Source: Cocleimonas sp. (GTDB lineage Bacteria > Pseudomonadota > Gammaproteobacteria > Thiotrichales > Thiotrichaceae). From it: DNA of 14,498 nt. Location of the stretch: the NCBI GenBank assembly GCA_023146675.1, contig JAGLBQ010000189.1:1-14498 (forward strand), read 5' to 3'. The position numbers and the translations under genes are program-made. Below, piece by piece: positions 8,082 to 14,498 of this stretch; the first letter of the stretch is position 1, and each line of letters begins with the position of its first letter. Below the pieces are notes generated by a model, which was given only the letters and a program-made list of their open reading frames with translations, ran no database searches and had not been told where the DNA came from.

Positions 8082-8141
8082 TTGCTAAATCGGATGATGT
8101 TAACAATTACTTTAGCAACCACTAAAGAGTATTTATAGTGG
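8082..8141. repeat. Two abutting inverted repeats upstream of 6S RNA
   Basis: TTGCTAAA (8082-8089) pairs exactly with TTTAGCAA (8111-8118), and directly next to it CCACTA (8119-8124) pairs exactly with TAGTGG (8136-8141). There is no base between the two stems. They lie about 70 bases before the expected 6S RNA 5' end. They could be part of the lipA 3' end, a small RNA, or protein-binding dyads. Confidence 0.4.
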
Positions 8142-8197
8142 GTGTAATTGAATAAATTTAGATAAATGGGCTTAACAACTACTCCACATTGTATTAG

Positions 8198-8203
8198 TAT
8201 AAA
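8198..8203 (+). promoter_or_regulatory. Likely -10 box of the 6S RNA promoter
   Basis: TATAAA sits 6-8 bases before the position (about 8209-8211) where the terminal stem of the 6S RNA begins. TTAACA at 8172-8177 resembles a -35 box but the 20-base spacing is long, so the -35 is uncertain. Confidence 0.45.
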
Positions 8204-8208
8204 TACCA

Positions 8209-8399
8209 AGAGCGGACACTGGGTTGTTTGTTGGTTAGGCGGGAAATCCCTTGAGCCTAATTAAGAACCTAGGGGTCTGGCGAATGTTTTGTGTGCATGA
8301 CCGCTACGGTGGTAAGCCTAATGAATATTACGACGACACCCACTTGAACCTTGCTGGTTCAAGGTCAATGCCTCACTAACGGCAATTTGGTTTCGCTCT
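8209..8399 (+). ncRNA. ssrS: 6S RNA (RNA polymerase-binding regulator)
   Basis: About 190 nt, the usual gammaproteobacterial size. The 3' half contains ACGACGACACC (8330-8340) followed by CTTGAACC (8343-8350), loop TTGCT and GGTTCAAG (8356-8363); this is nearly the same as the corresponding part of E. coli 6S (GCGACGACACATTCACCTTG and a GGTTCAAGG return). The 5' half has GGCGGGAAATCCCTTGAGCC, matching the E. coli GCGGGCC...CCCTGAGCC block. AGAGCG (8209-8214) pairs exactly with CGCTCT (8394-8399) to close the molecule, and TTGTTG-GTTAG pairs with CTAACGGCAA within the same terminal stem. By family knowledge 6S RNA mimics an open promoter and sequesters sigma70 RNA polymerase in stationary phase. 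The gene ygfA (fau), which often follows ssrS, is absent here; a T-rich tract (8401-8412) follows. Ends are estimated from the terminal stem. Confidence 0.9.
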
Positions 8400-8412
8400 A
8401 TTTTTTCTTTTT

Positions 8413-8430
8413 ACTTCAAGCTCTTGAAGT
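8413..8430. other. Short hairpin between convergent 6S RNA and SPOR gene
   Basis: ACTTCAA (8413-8419) and TTGAAGT (8424-8430) pair around a 4-base loop, just after a T-rich tract on the plus strand. It lies between convergent transcripts and may help end one of them, but neither strand shows hairpin followed by a T-run. Confidence 0.3.
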
Positions 8431-8445
8431 AGTTTAAACCTCTTA

Positions 8446-9087
8446 TTAAAACTCACACCAGCGCGGAATTTTTCGCACCATTGAGCTTGAATCAATCGCC
8501 CTACTCCATTCTATTACAGCGGCACTTTTATCAGGTTGCTCATCATAATCGAGCCAAAATATTTCACGCACTGCTTTTTGTTCTGTATAGCGTGCATCAT
8601 AACCAAGAAAGCGAATATATTCAGAATGGCGACGGGCTTTATTCAAATCATCAAAGAAGCCAAAGGAAATGGCATTTTTATAAGGACCTGATTCGATGAG
8701 ATGATAATCTTTTACGTCATTTTTCTTAATATCATCAATAATTTTCAGCGACTCTTGACGCGTTCTTTGTGCTATCAGATAAACTAAATAATTTAGGGTA
8801 TCCTTTGTTTTCTGACGACGAATTTTAACCGCCAAACCAAAATCATTAAGTTGTGTTGCCACTAACTGCATTGCTTTTTTACTATTATAAGGACCAACCG
8901 TATAGCAACGTGTGCTTAGCGCTAATGATGTTTTGTGTTCTGACTCTTTGTCTTTAATCAATTCTATCGCAGGAATACCTTGTTTAATCGCCGCAGGAGG
9001 TGTGTAAGTCGCATCCCCAAATATAAATTCAACCGTAAAATAGACAATATTTGCCAATAACAACAGCATCATTAATAAGCGCATCAT
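8446..9087 (-). CDS. Small membrane-anchored SPOR-domain protein
   Basis: A 213-residue protein with one N-terminal membrane segment (MMRLLMMLLLLANIVYFTVE) and no other. After a short linker comes a region (about 60-150) with the SPOR pattern: CYTVGPYNSKKAMQLVATQL, NYLVYLIAQRTRQESLKIID, YHLIESGPYKNAISFGFFDD and NKARRHSEYIRFLGYDA. SPOR domains bind glycan strands stripped of stem peptides at division sites, so an envelope or septal role is likely but is an inference. The ATG (9087) overlaps the coaX stop in an ATGA arrangement; a second ATG at 9084 is possible. A similar SPOR gene often follows coaX in gammaproteobacteria. The tail is Trp/Arg-rich without known motif. Confidence 0.75.
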   Translation of the reverse strand: MMRLLMMLLLLANIVYFTVEFIFGDATYTPPAAIKQGIPAIELIKDKESEHKTSLALSTRCYTVGPYNSKKAMQLVATQLNDFGLAVKIRRQKTKDTLNYLVYLIAQRTRQESLKIIDDIKKNDVKDYHLIESGPYKNAISFGFFDDLNKARRHSEYIRFLGYDARYTEQKAVREIFWLDYDEQPDKSAAVIEWSRAIDSSSMVRKIPRWCEF

Positions 9088-9869
9088 GCTTGCTGTTCAT
9101 TCTTAATATTGGCAATTACCTGCAATCCTTGCATCAGCCAATCATCTTCCCTTTGCACGGAGTCAGAAAGATACTGATGTATTATCTCCGCATCACCGCC
9201 ACAGATTATGATTTGCACAGGACTCATGGTTTGTTTCCCTTTTAAGTGGTTTATTTTTAGCAATTTTCCTTTCATACGAGAAGATATACCATTTATCGCC
9301 TCAACTAAACCAAAAAGACTACCACTGGTTAATGCATCAGCCGTATTATGTGCAAATAATGATACTTTTTTTGTCTTTTCTGATGTTAGTAGCACTGTGT
9401 TTTTAATTAATTGATCAGAAAATTGTTGTAAGCCAGGCAAAATTAAACCACCAAGATGCTCACCCTCTGCGGTAATAGCATCAATTGTCACCGCTGTCCC
9501 ACAACTAATCGTAATACAATGCATATCAGGTCTAAGATGATGTGCTGCAATGAGTCCCACAAAACGATCAGCTCCCAAGCGTTGCGGCTCACTATAGCTA
9601 TTTTTTATTCCATAGGCTTCTGATTGCGAATAAATAAGCACTAGCTCAATATTATGTTGCTCACAATAATGCTGTATTTTTTTAGAAAGTTGTTCACCTA
9701 GCACTGAGACAAAAATAAGTGTAGACACCGATTTTTCTACTAGTAAATTAATCAATAAATAATCAGCCCTATTTTTTGAATAATCCTGTGAAAATTGTTT
9801 AGAGCGCTTTCCAGCATTAAACATTGCCCACTTTAAACGGCTATTACCTGCATCTGCCAATAGAATCAT
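9084..9869 (-). CDS. coaX: Type III pantothenate kinase
   Basis: A 261-residue cytoplasmic enzyme that phosphorylates pantothenate in the first step of CoA synthesis; type III enzymes need a monovalent cation and are not feedback-inhibited by CoA. The family motifs are present: nucleotide-binding DAGNSRLKW (6-14), the pantothenate site PQRLGADRFVGLIAAHH with catalytic Asp101, SCGTAVTID (122-130), and GGLILPGLQ (140-148), with IIICGGDAEII near the C-terminus. Length fits the family. Its start overlaps the tadA stop (ATGA at 9866-9869) and its stop overlaps the SPOR gene start, so the three genes are translationally coupled. coaX is more often found beside birA in gammaproteobacteria; birA is not seen here. 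Confidence 0.94.
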   Translation of the reverse strand: MILLADAGNSRLKWAMFNAGKRSKQFSQDYSKNRADYLLINLLVEKSVSTLIFVSVLGEQLSKKIQHYCEQHNIELVLIYSQSEAYGIKNSYSEPQRLGADRFVGLIAAHHLRPDMHCITISCGTAVTIDAITAEGEHLGGLILPGLQQFSDQLIKNTVLLTSEKTKKVSLFAHNTADALTSGSLFGLVEAINGISSRMKGKLLKINHLKGKQTMSPVQIIICGGDAEIIHQYLSDSVQREDDWLMQGLQVIANIKNEQQA

Positions 9870-10321
9870 TTTTTTCTTCGTTCTCTAAAAAACTCACGTA
9901 ATTTATTACCACACTGTTCAGCCAACACCCCACCCATCACCTCTACTTGGTGATTGTGACGACTATCAGAAAACACATCAAACACACTTCCCGCTGCACC
10001 CGTTTTAGGATCATAAGCACCAAAAACCACCCGTCCGACTCGCGCATGAATAATCGCACCTGCACACATCACACAAGGCTCCAAGGTCACATATAAGGTC
10101 ATTTCTGGAAGGCGATAATTTTGTTGATTCTGACCTGCACTGCGCAATGCCATTATCTCTGCATGAGCAGAAGGGTCATGATTGACAATAGGCTGATTCC
10201 AACCATCGGCTATTATTTTATCATTTTTAACAATAACTGCACCAACAGGCACTTCACCTTGCTGATAAGCTTTATCTGCCAAGGAAAGCGTATGCCGCAT
10301 CCATTTTTCATCCGTTGTCAT
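9866..10321 (-). CDS. tadA: tRNA-specific adenosine deaminase
   Basis: A 151-residue zinc enzyme that converts adenosine 34 of tRNA-Arg(ACG) to inosine, required to read CGC and CGA codons. The deaminase active site is complete: HAE (His53, proton-shuttle Glu55) and PCVMC (Cys83, Cys86), in the contexts HDPSAHAEIMALR and YVTLEPCVMCAGAIIHARVG. FGAYDPKTGAAGSVFDVF and HNHQVEVMGGVL are typical of TadA rather than of cytidine or guanine deaminases. It is the first gene of the tadA-coaX-SPOR operon, with a TGA that overlaps the coaX ATG. It is divergent from the exonuclease homologue, the two starts being about 92 bases apart. No strong ribosome-binding site is seen. Confidence 0.95.
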   Translation of the reverse strand: MTTDEKWMRHTLSLADKAYQQGEVPVGAVIVKNDKIIADGWNQPIVNHDPSAHAEIMALRSAGQNQQNYRLPEMTLYVTLEPCVMCAGAIIHARVGRVVFGAYDPKTGAAGSVFDVFSDSRHNHQVEVMGGVLAEQCGNKLREFFRERRKK

Positions 10322-10346
10322 TTTCTGCTATATTCTCATCATTTTT

Positions 10347-10352
10347 TATAAT
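10347..10352 (+). promoter_or_regulatory. Candidate -10 box for the exonuclease-homologue gene
   Basis: A perfect TATAAT 62 bases before the chosen ATG. It falls downstream of the earliest open in-frame codon (10315) and so supports the shorter start at 10414. A -35 element at normal spacing is not obvious. Confidence 0.4.
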
Positions 10353-10413
10353 GACTCAGTTTGCACTCTATTTGCGCAATCTTAGCCGTTACCATTTTCT
10401 AATTCAGGCTTCT

Positions 10414-11058
10414 ATGAGCATATTAACCTATTCTTTAATCACCATTCCAGATTTTGTTACAGGATCAAAACTCCATGATTTACACGGTCTGGATAATAGC
10501 AGTGCGGCAAAAGCCCTCTTTCATTTGCAAGCACAGAAAACAGGTAATGAATGTCTACCCAGCTATTTGCAACAAATTGTAGCCATCTCAATCATTCTCA
10601 CTGATAACGATGCCAAGCAGCAGCGCACGACGCTAAAAGGTGATCCAGAAGTTAAGTTGTTAAATACTTTTTTTGATATTATCGAAAGCTATAAACCAAC
10701 CATTACCACGTGGGATGGAGAGTTTTTTAACTCCGAAATAATAAGCTATCGGAGTATAAAACATTCAATTCAAATGTCGCCACATTATGAAAATAAAGAC
10801 AATCATTTCGATTTGAATAATGCAATGGTTTCAAGCTCAGAAAAAACACCACTTGAGGATGTCGCCACTTTACTGGGTTTAGAGGTAGAGGAAAATAGAG
10901 AGAGCCGTGCGATTTGTGAAAGCTATTTGGCTGATAATCTGAATGGTTTATGTGCTTATGCTGAAAGCAATGTACTCAATACTTATCAAATCTATTTGCG
11001 CTATCAACTATCACATGGGGAGATTAATAAGGAAACCTATGCAAAATTGATAGGCTAA
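10414..11058 (+). CDS. PolB-type 3'-5' exonuclease homologue lacking catalytic acids (probable pseudoenzyme)
   Basis: A 214-residue protein matching, from memory, the predicted PolB-related exonuclease family (PF10108): KALFHLQAQKTGNECLPSYL with QQIVAIS, GDPEVKLLNTFFDIIESYKP, TPLEDVATLLGL, and NVLNTYQIYLRYQL. ATG 10414 is chosen because the family begins just before its ITIPD motif; AGG lies five bases upstream, and 10351 is an alternative start. Family members read FDIETIPD at Exo I; here it is YSLITIPD, so Asp and Glu are Ser7 and Ile9. Exo II, normally W-N-G-x-x-F-D, is WDGEFFN (Asn106). Exo III, normally Y-x-x-x-D, is YAESN (Asn186). About 20 residues before HFDLNNAM also seem to be missing. 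The frame has no stop or shift. DNA-processing activity is therefore unlikely; a binding or regulatory role is possible, or early decay. Confidence 0.8.
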   Translation: MSILTYSLITIPDFVTGSKLHDLHGLDNSSAAKALFHLQAQKTGNECLPSYLQQIVAISIILTDNDAKQQRTTLKGDPEVKLLNTFFDIIESYKPTITTWDGEFFNSEIISYRSIKHSIQMSPHYENKDNHFDLNNAMVSSSEKTPLEDVATLLGLEVEENRESRAICESYLADNLNGLCAYAESNVLNTYQIYLRYQLSHGEINKETYAKLIG

Positions 11059-11234
11059 ATAAAGAGTGAAGAAATCAATCTTCTTGTCCTGTAAGGCGAG
11101 AATAATGAATAGATCGTAATGATTAATTATGAATGATATTTTAGAATTATTGCCTAACTCCTATAGAATGGACGTATGCTAGCGGCTTATACAGCCCTAA
11201 ATTCTTAAAAATAAACAACAGAGATAAAGACAGA

Positions 11235-12050
11235 ATGATAAAAAAACTATTGATCGCATCCACATTAAGTGGACTACTAATAGCTGGGCTTGCAATTGCC
11301 GAGACGGAAAAAAAAGTAGAGACAAAAGCTGAAGTAAGCACAGACACCCCTAAAGCTGATAAAGCTGACAACATCATTGATAGCCTAAAAAAACAGCTAA
11401 CAAAAACATTTCGTCGCGCACCTGATTCTCTAACTGAAAGCCCTATTTCTGGTATTTATCAGGTGTTATATGGTACAGAAGTCGTCTATGTTAGTGGTGA
11501 TGGAAAATACTTTATTGCTGGCGATATGATTAATATGGAGTCTCGTGAAAATATATCTAAACTTGCGAAACGCTCAGTGCGTAATGGCATTATCAAAACC
11601 AAGCTAAAAGATCCGATTGTCTTTAAAGCCAAAGATGAAAAACATGTGGTTAAGGTTTTTACTGATATTGACTGCCCTTACTGTGCCAAAATGCACCGTG
11701 AAATACCCGCCCTAAATGAAAAAGGTATCACCGTAGAATACCTAATGTTTCCACGCGCTGGTGTTGGCTCTAAATCTTATGATAAAGCGGTAAGTGTCTG
11801 GTGTGCAGGAGACAGTGAGGCGCAACAAACAGCGATGACAATCGCAAAAGAGCGCAAGCCATTGGATGAGAAAAAATGTGAAAACCCAATAAAAGCGCAG
11901 TATGAATTAGGACAGGAAATTGGCGTAACAGGAACCCCCGCACTTGTTACCAAAACAGGTCGCCTAATTCCTGGTTATATGCCAGCTGATCGTTTAGCTA
12001 AAATGCTTGAAGCAGATAGCAAGCCTAAGAGTGCTGTTCAGAAGAATTAA
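11235..12050 (+). CDS. dsbC: Periplasmic thiol:disulfide isomerase DsbC-like
   Basis: A 271-residue protein with signal peptide MIKKLLIASTLSGLLIAGLA ending near IAETE, a charged linker rich in Lys, Glu and Thr (24-45), an N-terminal dimerisation domain (about 47-130; SPISGIYQVLYGTEVVYVSG, KYFIAGDMINM) and a thioredoxin-fold domain. VFTDIDCPYCAKMH carries the active-site Cys147-Pro-Tyr-Cys150, ITVEYLMFPRAG follows as in DsbC, Cys190 (WCAGD) and Cys215 match the second, structural disulfide, and TGTPAL gives cis-Pro235. It should rearrange wrong disulfides in secreted proteins and be kept reduced by DsbD. E. coli DsbC has CGYC; CPYC is the DsbG form, yet the surrounding sequence is DsbC-like. 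It is not followed by recJ as in E. coli, and appears monocistronic. Confidence 0.9.
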   Translation: MIKKLLIASTLSGLLIAGLAIAETEKKVETKAEVSTDTPKADKADNIIDSLKKQLTKTFRRAPDSLTESPISGIYQVLYGTEVVYVSGDGKYFIAGDMINMESRENISKLAKRSVRNGIIKTKLKDPIVFKAKDEKHVVKVFTDIDCPYCAKMHREIPALNEKGITVEYLMFPRAGVGSKSYDKAVSVWCAGDSEAQQTAMTIAKERKPLDEKKCENPIKAQYELGQEIGVTGTPALVTKTGRLIPGYMPADRLAKMLEADSKPKSAVQKN

Positions 12051-12063
12051 TATTTTATCTTAC

Positions 12064-12104
12064 AATCTGTCTACACTCTATTCACAGCACCTTGTAGACA
12101 GATT
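12064..12104. repeat. Perfect 11-bp inverted repeat downstream of dsbC
   Basis: AATCTGTCTAC (12064-12074) and GTAGACAGATT (12094-12104) are exact complements around a 19-base loop. The element begins 13 bases after the dsbC stop and ends 94 bases before xseA. No T-run follows directly on either strand, so it is not a textbook terminator; it may still end dsbC transcription or be a processing or binding site. Confidence 0.55.
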
Positions 12105-12198
12105 AATGGCACTCCCCCTCTTTATAGCTTTTTCCTTTTTTAGTATTAATACCAAACTATCTATTAGTTTTTTCTACGCTATCGCCTAAATACCTCAA

Positions 12199-13530
12199 AT
12201 GCAAAATACAAACCGCACGATTCTAAACGTCTCTGAACTTAACGCTGAAGTGAGCCTATTACTCAAACAGGGTTTTCCTTTGCTCTGGGTTGAAGGTGAA
12301 ATATCAAATTTTTCGCGCCCTGCTTCGGGACATTTTTATTTTTCGTTAAAAGATTCTAGCGCACAAATCCGTTGTGCTATGTTTAAAAATAGAAATATGC
12401 ACATTGATGTAAAACCTAAAAATGGTTTAAAAGTGCTGGTACGCGGCAGGATAGGGCTTTATGAGTCACGCGGTGAATTTCAGCTTATTGCTGAGCATAT
12501 GGAAGATGCAGGGGCTGGCTTATTGCAGAAGCAATTTGAAGAACTTAAAGCCAAGCTTGCGGCTAAGGGTTGGTTTGATGCTCTATTTAAAAAGAAGCTA
12601 CCTACTTTTCCGCAACAAATCGGCATTATTTCATCACCCACTGGCGCAGCATTGCGCGATATTTTAAATGTCTTAAAGCGGCGCAGCCCTCAGATTCCTA
12701 TCCTTATTTATCCTGCTTCCGTGCAAGGTGCTAGAGCGGCTATTGAATTAGAGTCAGCAGTTCGCCAAGCTAATTTGGATAAATCGTGTGATGTGTTAAT
12801 TATCGCTAGAGGCGGGGGTTCAATTGAAGACCTTGCTGCTTTTAATGATGAAAATTTAGCAAGCGCACTGTATGTAACAGATATCCCAATTATTTCGGGC
12901 ATTGGTCATGAGATCGATTTTACCATTGCTGATTTTATTGTGGATCAACGAGCGCCAACACCATCCGCAGCGGCTGAGTTAGTTAGCCCTGATAGTACAC
13001 AGTTGCGCAGTAATCTACACCATTTAGAGCAGAAAATGCAACGGGCTATGCTATTAACACTGAAGCAGAATAGTGAACGGTTTATTTGGCTATCCAAGCG
13101 CCTGCAACAGAAAAAACCTTCTTATCAATTACAACAACAATCGCAACGTCTTGATGAATTTCAAATACGCTTAAAACAGCAGATGCAACTGTTACTGGCT
13201 AATAAATCAAACACAGTTGAAGCACTTAGCAAACAATTGCAGACTGGTTCTCCTAATCGATTAATTGCGACTAAACAACAGAAACTATTACAACTGACAA
13301 CGCTACTACAGCACGCCATTGAAGCGAAGCTTAATCATAAAAAGTCTACTTTAGCACTACAATTAGTTAAGCTGGATGCAATGAGTCCATTAAAAACATT
13401 GGAACGTGGCTATGCCATTGTGAGGGATGAAAACAAGCAACGTGTTATTAGCTCTATTTCTCAAGTAAAGGCTGGAGAGCAGATAAATATTAGGGTTAAG
13501 GATGGAGAGATTGTTAGTCAAGTAATTTAG
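12199..13530 (+). CDS. xseA: Exodeoxyribonuclease VII large subunit
   Basis: A 443-residue protein (E. coli 456) that, with XseB, degrades single-stranded DNA from both ends in the cytoplasm. Domains in order: an N-terminal OB fold (about 8-100; VSELNAEVSLLLKQGFPLLW, VEGEISNFSRPASGHFYFSL, KDSSAQIRCAMFKN), the catalytic domain with IGIISSPTGAALRDI, ARGGGSIEDLAAFNDENLA (203-221), IPIISGIGHEIDFTIADF (229-246) and DQRAPTPSAAAELV (249-262), then a long Gln/Lys/Leu-rich coiled-coil region (about 270-395) and the C-terminal segment SPLKTLERGYAIVRD. Key acidic and His residues of the conserved core are present. The first residue of the usual GRGGGS motif is Ala. xseB is not in the window. The ribosome-binding site is weak. 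Confidence 0.96.
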   Translation: MQNTNRTILNVSELNAEVSLLLKQGFPLLWVEGEISNFSRPASGHFYFSLKDSSAQIRCAMFKNRNMHIDVKPKNGLKVLVRGRIGLYESRGEFQLIAEHMEDAGAGLLQKQFEELKAKLAAKGWFDALFKKKLPTFPQQIGIISSPTGAALRDILNVLKRRSPQIPILIYPASVQGARAAIELESAVRQANLDKSCDVLIIARGGGSIEDLAAFNDENLASALYVTDIPIISGIGHEIDFTIADFIVDQRAPTPSAAAELVSPDSTQLRSNLHHLEQKMQRAMLLTLKQNSERFIWLSKRLQQKKPSYQLQQQSQRLDEFQIRLKQQMQLLLANKSNTVEALSKQLQTGSPNRLIATKQQKLLQLTTLLQHAIEAKLNHKKSTLALQLVKLDAMSPLKTLERGYAIVRDENKQRVISSISQVKAGEQINIRVKDGEIVSQVI

Positions 13531-13699
13531 AGTTAGTGAATACGTTACTCTGAATATAATTCCTAGACAACATCATAAAAAGGCTAATCATCCTAACCTT
13601 GCTCACGAAAAATACAGAAAATCTAATATTGCAGATACAACACATCATCAAGATGAACTATGCTATTGCACTCTTCAAATTAGGACTTGGCTTACAATT

Positions 13700-14498
13700 A
13701 TGATGATTCTTGCTGGAAACCGTGCTTTTTCTGATTTTAATAAAAACAAGCTATTGAAATCTTTACAAACTTCACTCCCCAAAATCCAAGATATACATGC
13801 TCGTTATTGGCATTTTGTAAAAACCAATCAAGACTTATCCGAAAATGAGCAACAGCGCTTAGATGCGTTATTACATTATGGTGAGTCTGATAATGAGAAC
13901 AAACCAGAGGGTCTGTTATTTTTAGTTACCCCACGCACTGGCACTATTTCACCTTGGTCAAGTAAAGCAACTGATATTTTGCATAATAGTGGCATGACGG
14001 TTGTCGAACGCGTTGAACGGGGTATTGCTTATTTTATTGAAACGAATCAAGAGGCAGATGACTTATCCAATGATGATGCGCTGCTTATTCGTGCAAAAAT
14101 TCATGATCGCATGATGGAACAAGTCTTAAACGATGGCACTGAGGCGGAGGTTTTATTTAGCAATGCTGAACCTGCTCCCTTTAAATCGGTAGATATTTCT
14201 CAAGATGCCAACAGCGCCTTACAACACGCAAATATTGAATTAGGACTTGCTTTATCTGCCGATGAAATCGACTATTTAGCTGCAAACTATCAAGCATTAC
14301 AACGCAATCCTACGGATGTCGAACTAATGATGTTTGCACAAGCAAACTCTGAACATTGTCGTCATAAAATTTTTAATGCCGATTGGATTATTGATGGGAA
14401 GCCCAAAAAGCAAACCCTATTTGGCATGATCCGTAATACCTATCATCATGCACCTGAGGGTGTTTTATCCGCTTATAAAGATAATGCTTCCGTAGTGG
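13700..14498 (+). CDS. purL: Phosphoribosylformylglycinamidine synthase, N-terminal part (cut by window edge)
   Basis: The first 266 codons of a protein that is about 1290 residues in E. coli. It makes FGAM from FGAR, glutamine and ATP in purine synthesis. The sequence follows E. coli PurL closely: RYWHFVKT near residue 40, then LVTPRTGTISPWSSKATDI, VERVERGIAYFIE, IHDRMMEQVL, LGLALSADEIDYLAANYQAL, and FAQANSEHCRHKIFNADWII (about 213-232) opening the FGAM synthetase domain, then VLSAYKDNASVV. This is the long single-chain form with an N-terminal domain, linker and (beyond the edge) synthetase and glutaminase domains. Two adjacent ATGs (13700, 13703) are possible starts, as in E. coli. AGGA lies 14 bases upstream, further than usual. 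I see no PurR-type operator in the 169 bases after xseA. Confidence 0.96.
   Translation, partial: MMILAGNRAFSDFNKNKLLKSLQTSLPKIQDIHARYWHFVKTNQDLSENEQQRLDALLHYGESDNENKPEGLLFLVTPRTGTISPWSSKATDILHNSGMTVVERVERGIAYFIETNQEADDLSNDDALLIRAKIHDRMMEQVLNDGTEAEVLFSNAEPAPFKSVDISQDANSALQHANIELGLALSADEIDYLAANYQALQRNPTDVELMMFAQANSEHCRHKIFNADWIIDGKPKKQTLFGMIRNTYHHAPEGVLSAYKDNASVV

Larger units (their letters stand above)
7884..8208. other. Gene-free AT-rich stretch between lipA and 6S RNA
   Basis: About 325 bases with no credible coding frame on either strand. The left two thirds are AT-rich and unstructured to my eye. The right part contains two adjacent perfect hairpins (8082-8118 and 8119-8141) and then the likely promoter of the 6S RNA gene. 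No clear lipA terminator is visible. Confidence 0.5.

Noticed and set aside
12007..12189. 60-codon plus-strand open frame between dsbC and xseA
   Set aside because: It overlaps the dsbC end in another frame, crosses the 12064-12104 inverted repeat and shows no motif; its hydrophobic tail reflects T-rich DNA.
13529..13551. Hairpin AGAGT...ACTCT at the xseA stop as a terminator
   Set aside because: Only five base pairs with an adjacent mismatch and no T-run; too weak to call.

Overview
The window looks like a chromosomal segment of an AT-rich gammaproteobacterium. The evidence is a 6S RNA of enterobacterial type, the gene set lipA, tadA, coaX, dsbC, xseA and purL, and closest recalled protein similarity to gammaproteobacterial versions (for example PurL against the E. 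coli protein). The genus cannot be fixed from the sequence alone. Apart from one chaperone-usher locus and a lone ArsR regulator, the content is mostly housekeeping.

Layout. Positions 1-3283 (minus strand) hold a chaperone-usher pilus locus: a periplasmic chaperone, a 362-base non-coding gap with two inverted repeats, then an outer-membrane usher that runs off the left edge. Divergent from it is an ArsR-family regulator (3459-3821, plus) with a CVC metalloid-binding motif and a dyad just upstream. Positions 3978-6702 (minus) are a compact three-gene ABC importer operon (binding protein, permease, ATPase) of the TrpXYZ-like class. Positions 6939-7883 (plus) are lipoyl synthase lipA. The gene-free stretch 7884-8445 contains a 6S RNA gene (about 8209-8399, plus) preceded by two adjacent hairpins. 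Positions 8446-10321 (minus) are a translationally coupled operon tadA - coaX - SPOR-domain membrane protein. Positions 10414-11058 (plus) encode a PolB-type 3'-5' exonuclease homologue. Then follow dsbC (11235-12050), xseA (12199-13530) and the first 266 codons of purL (13700 to the right edge), all on the plus strand.

How the genes work together. The chaperone and usher would assemble surface fibres; no pilin subunit gene is visible, so subunits or a tip adhesin should lie beyond the left edge. The ABC genes form one complete importer. tadA (tRNA inosine modification), coaX (CoA synthesis) and the SPOR protein are linked by ATGA overlaps but not by an obvious shared pathway. lipA, dsbC, xseA and purL are independent housekeeping functions: lipoate synthesis, periplasmic disulfide isomerisation, exonuclease VII and purine synthesis.

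The most unusual item is the PolB-exonuclease homologue at 10414-11058. It keeps the fold-level sequence of its family and an intact reading frame, but the four acidic positions expected to bind catalytic metal are Ser, Ile, Asn and Asn. It looks like a maintained pseudoenzyme. Other points of interest are the unannotated 6S RNA, the split chaperone/usher operon with a REP-like palindrome, the isolated ArsR with a candidate operator next to pilus genes, and a perfect 11-bp inverted repeat after dsbC.
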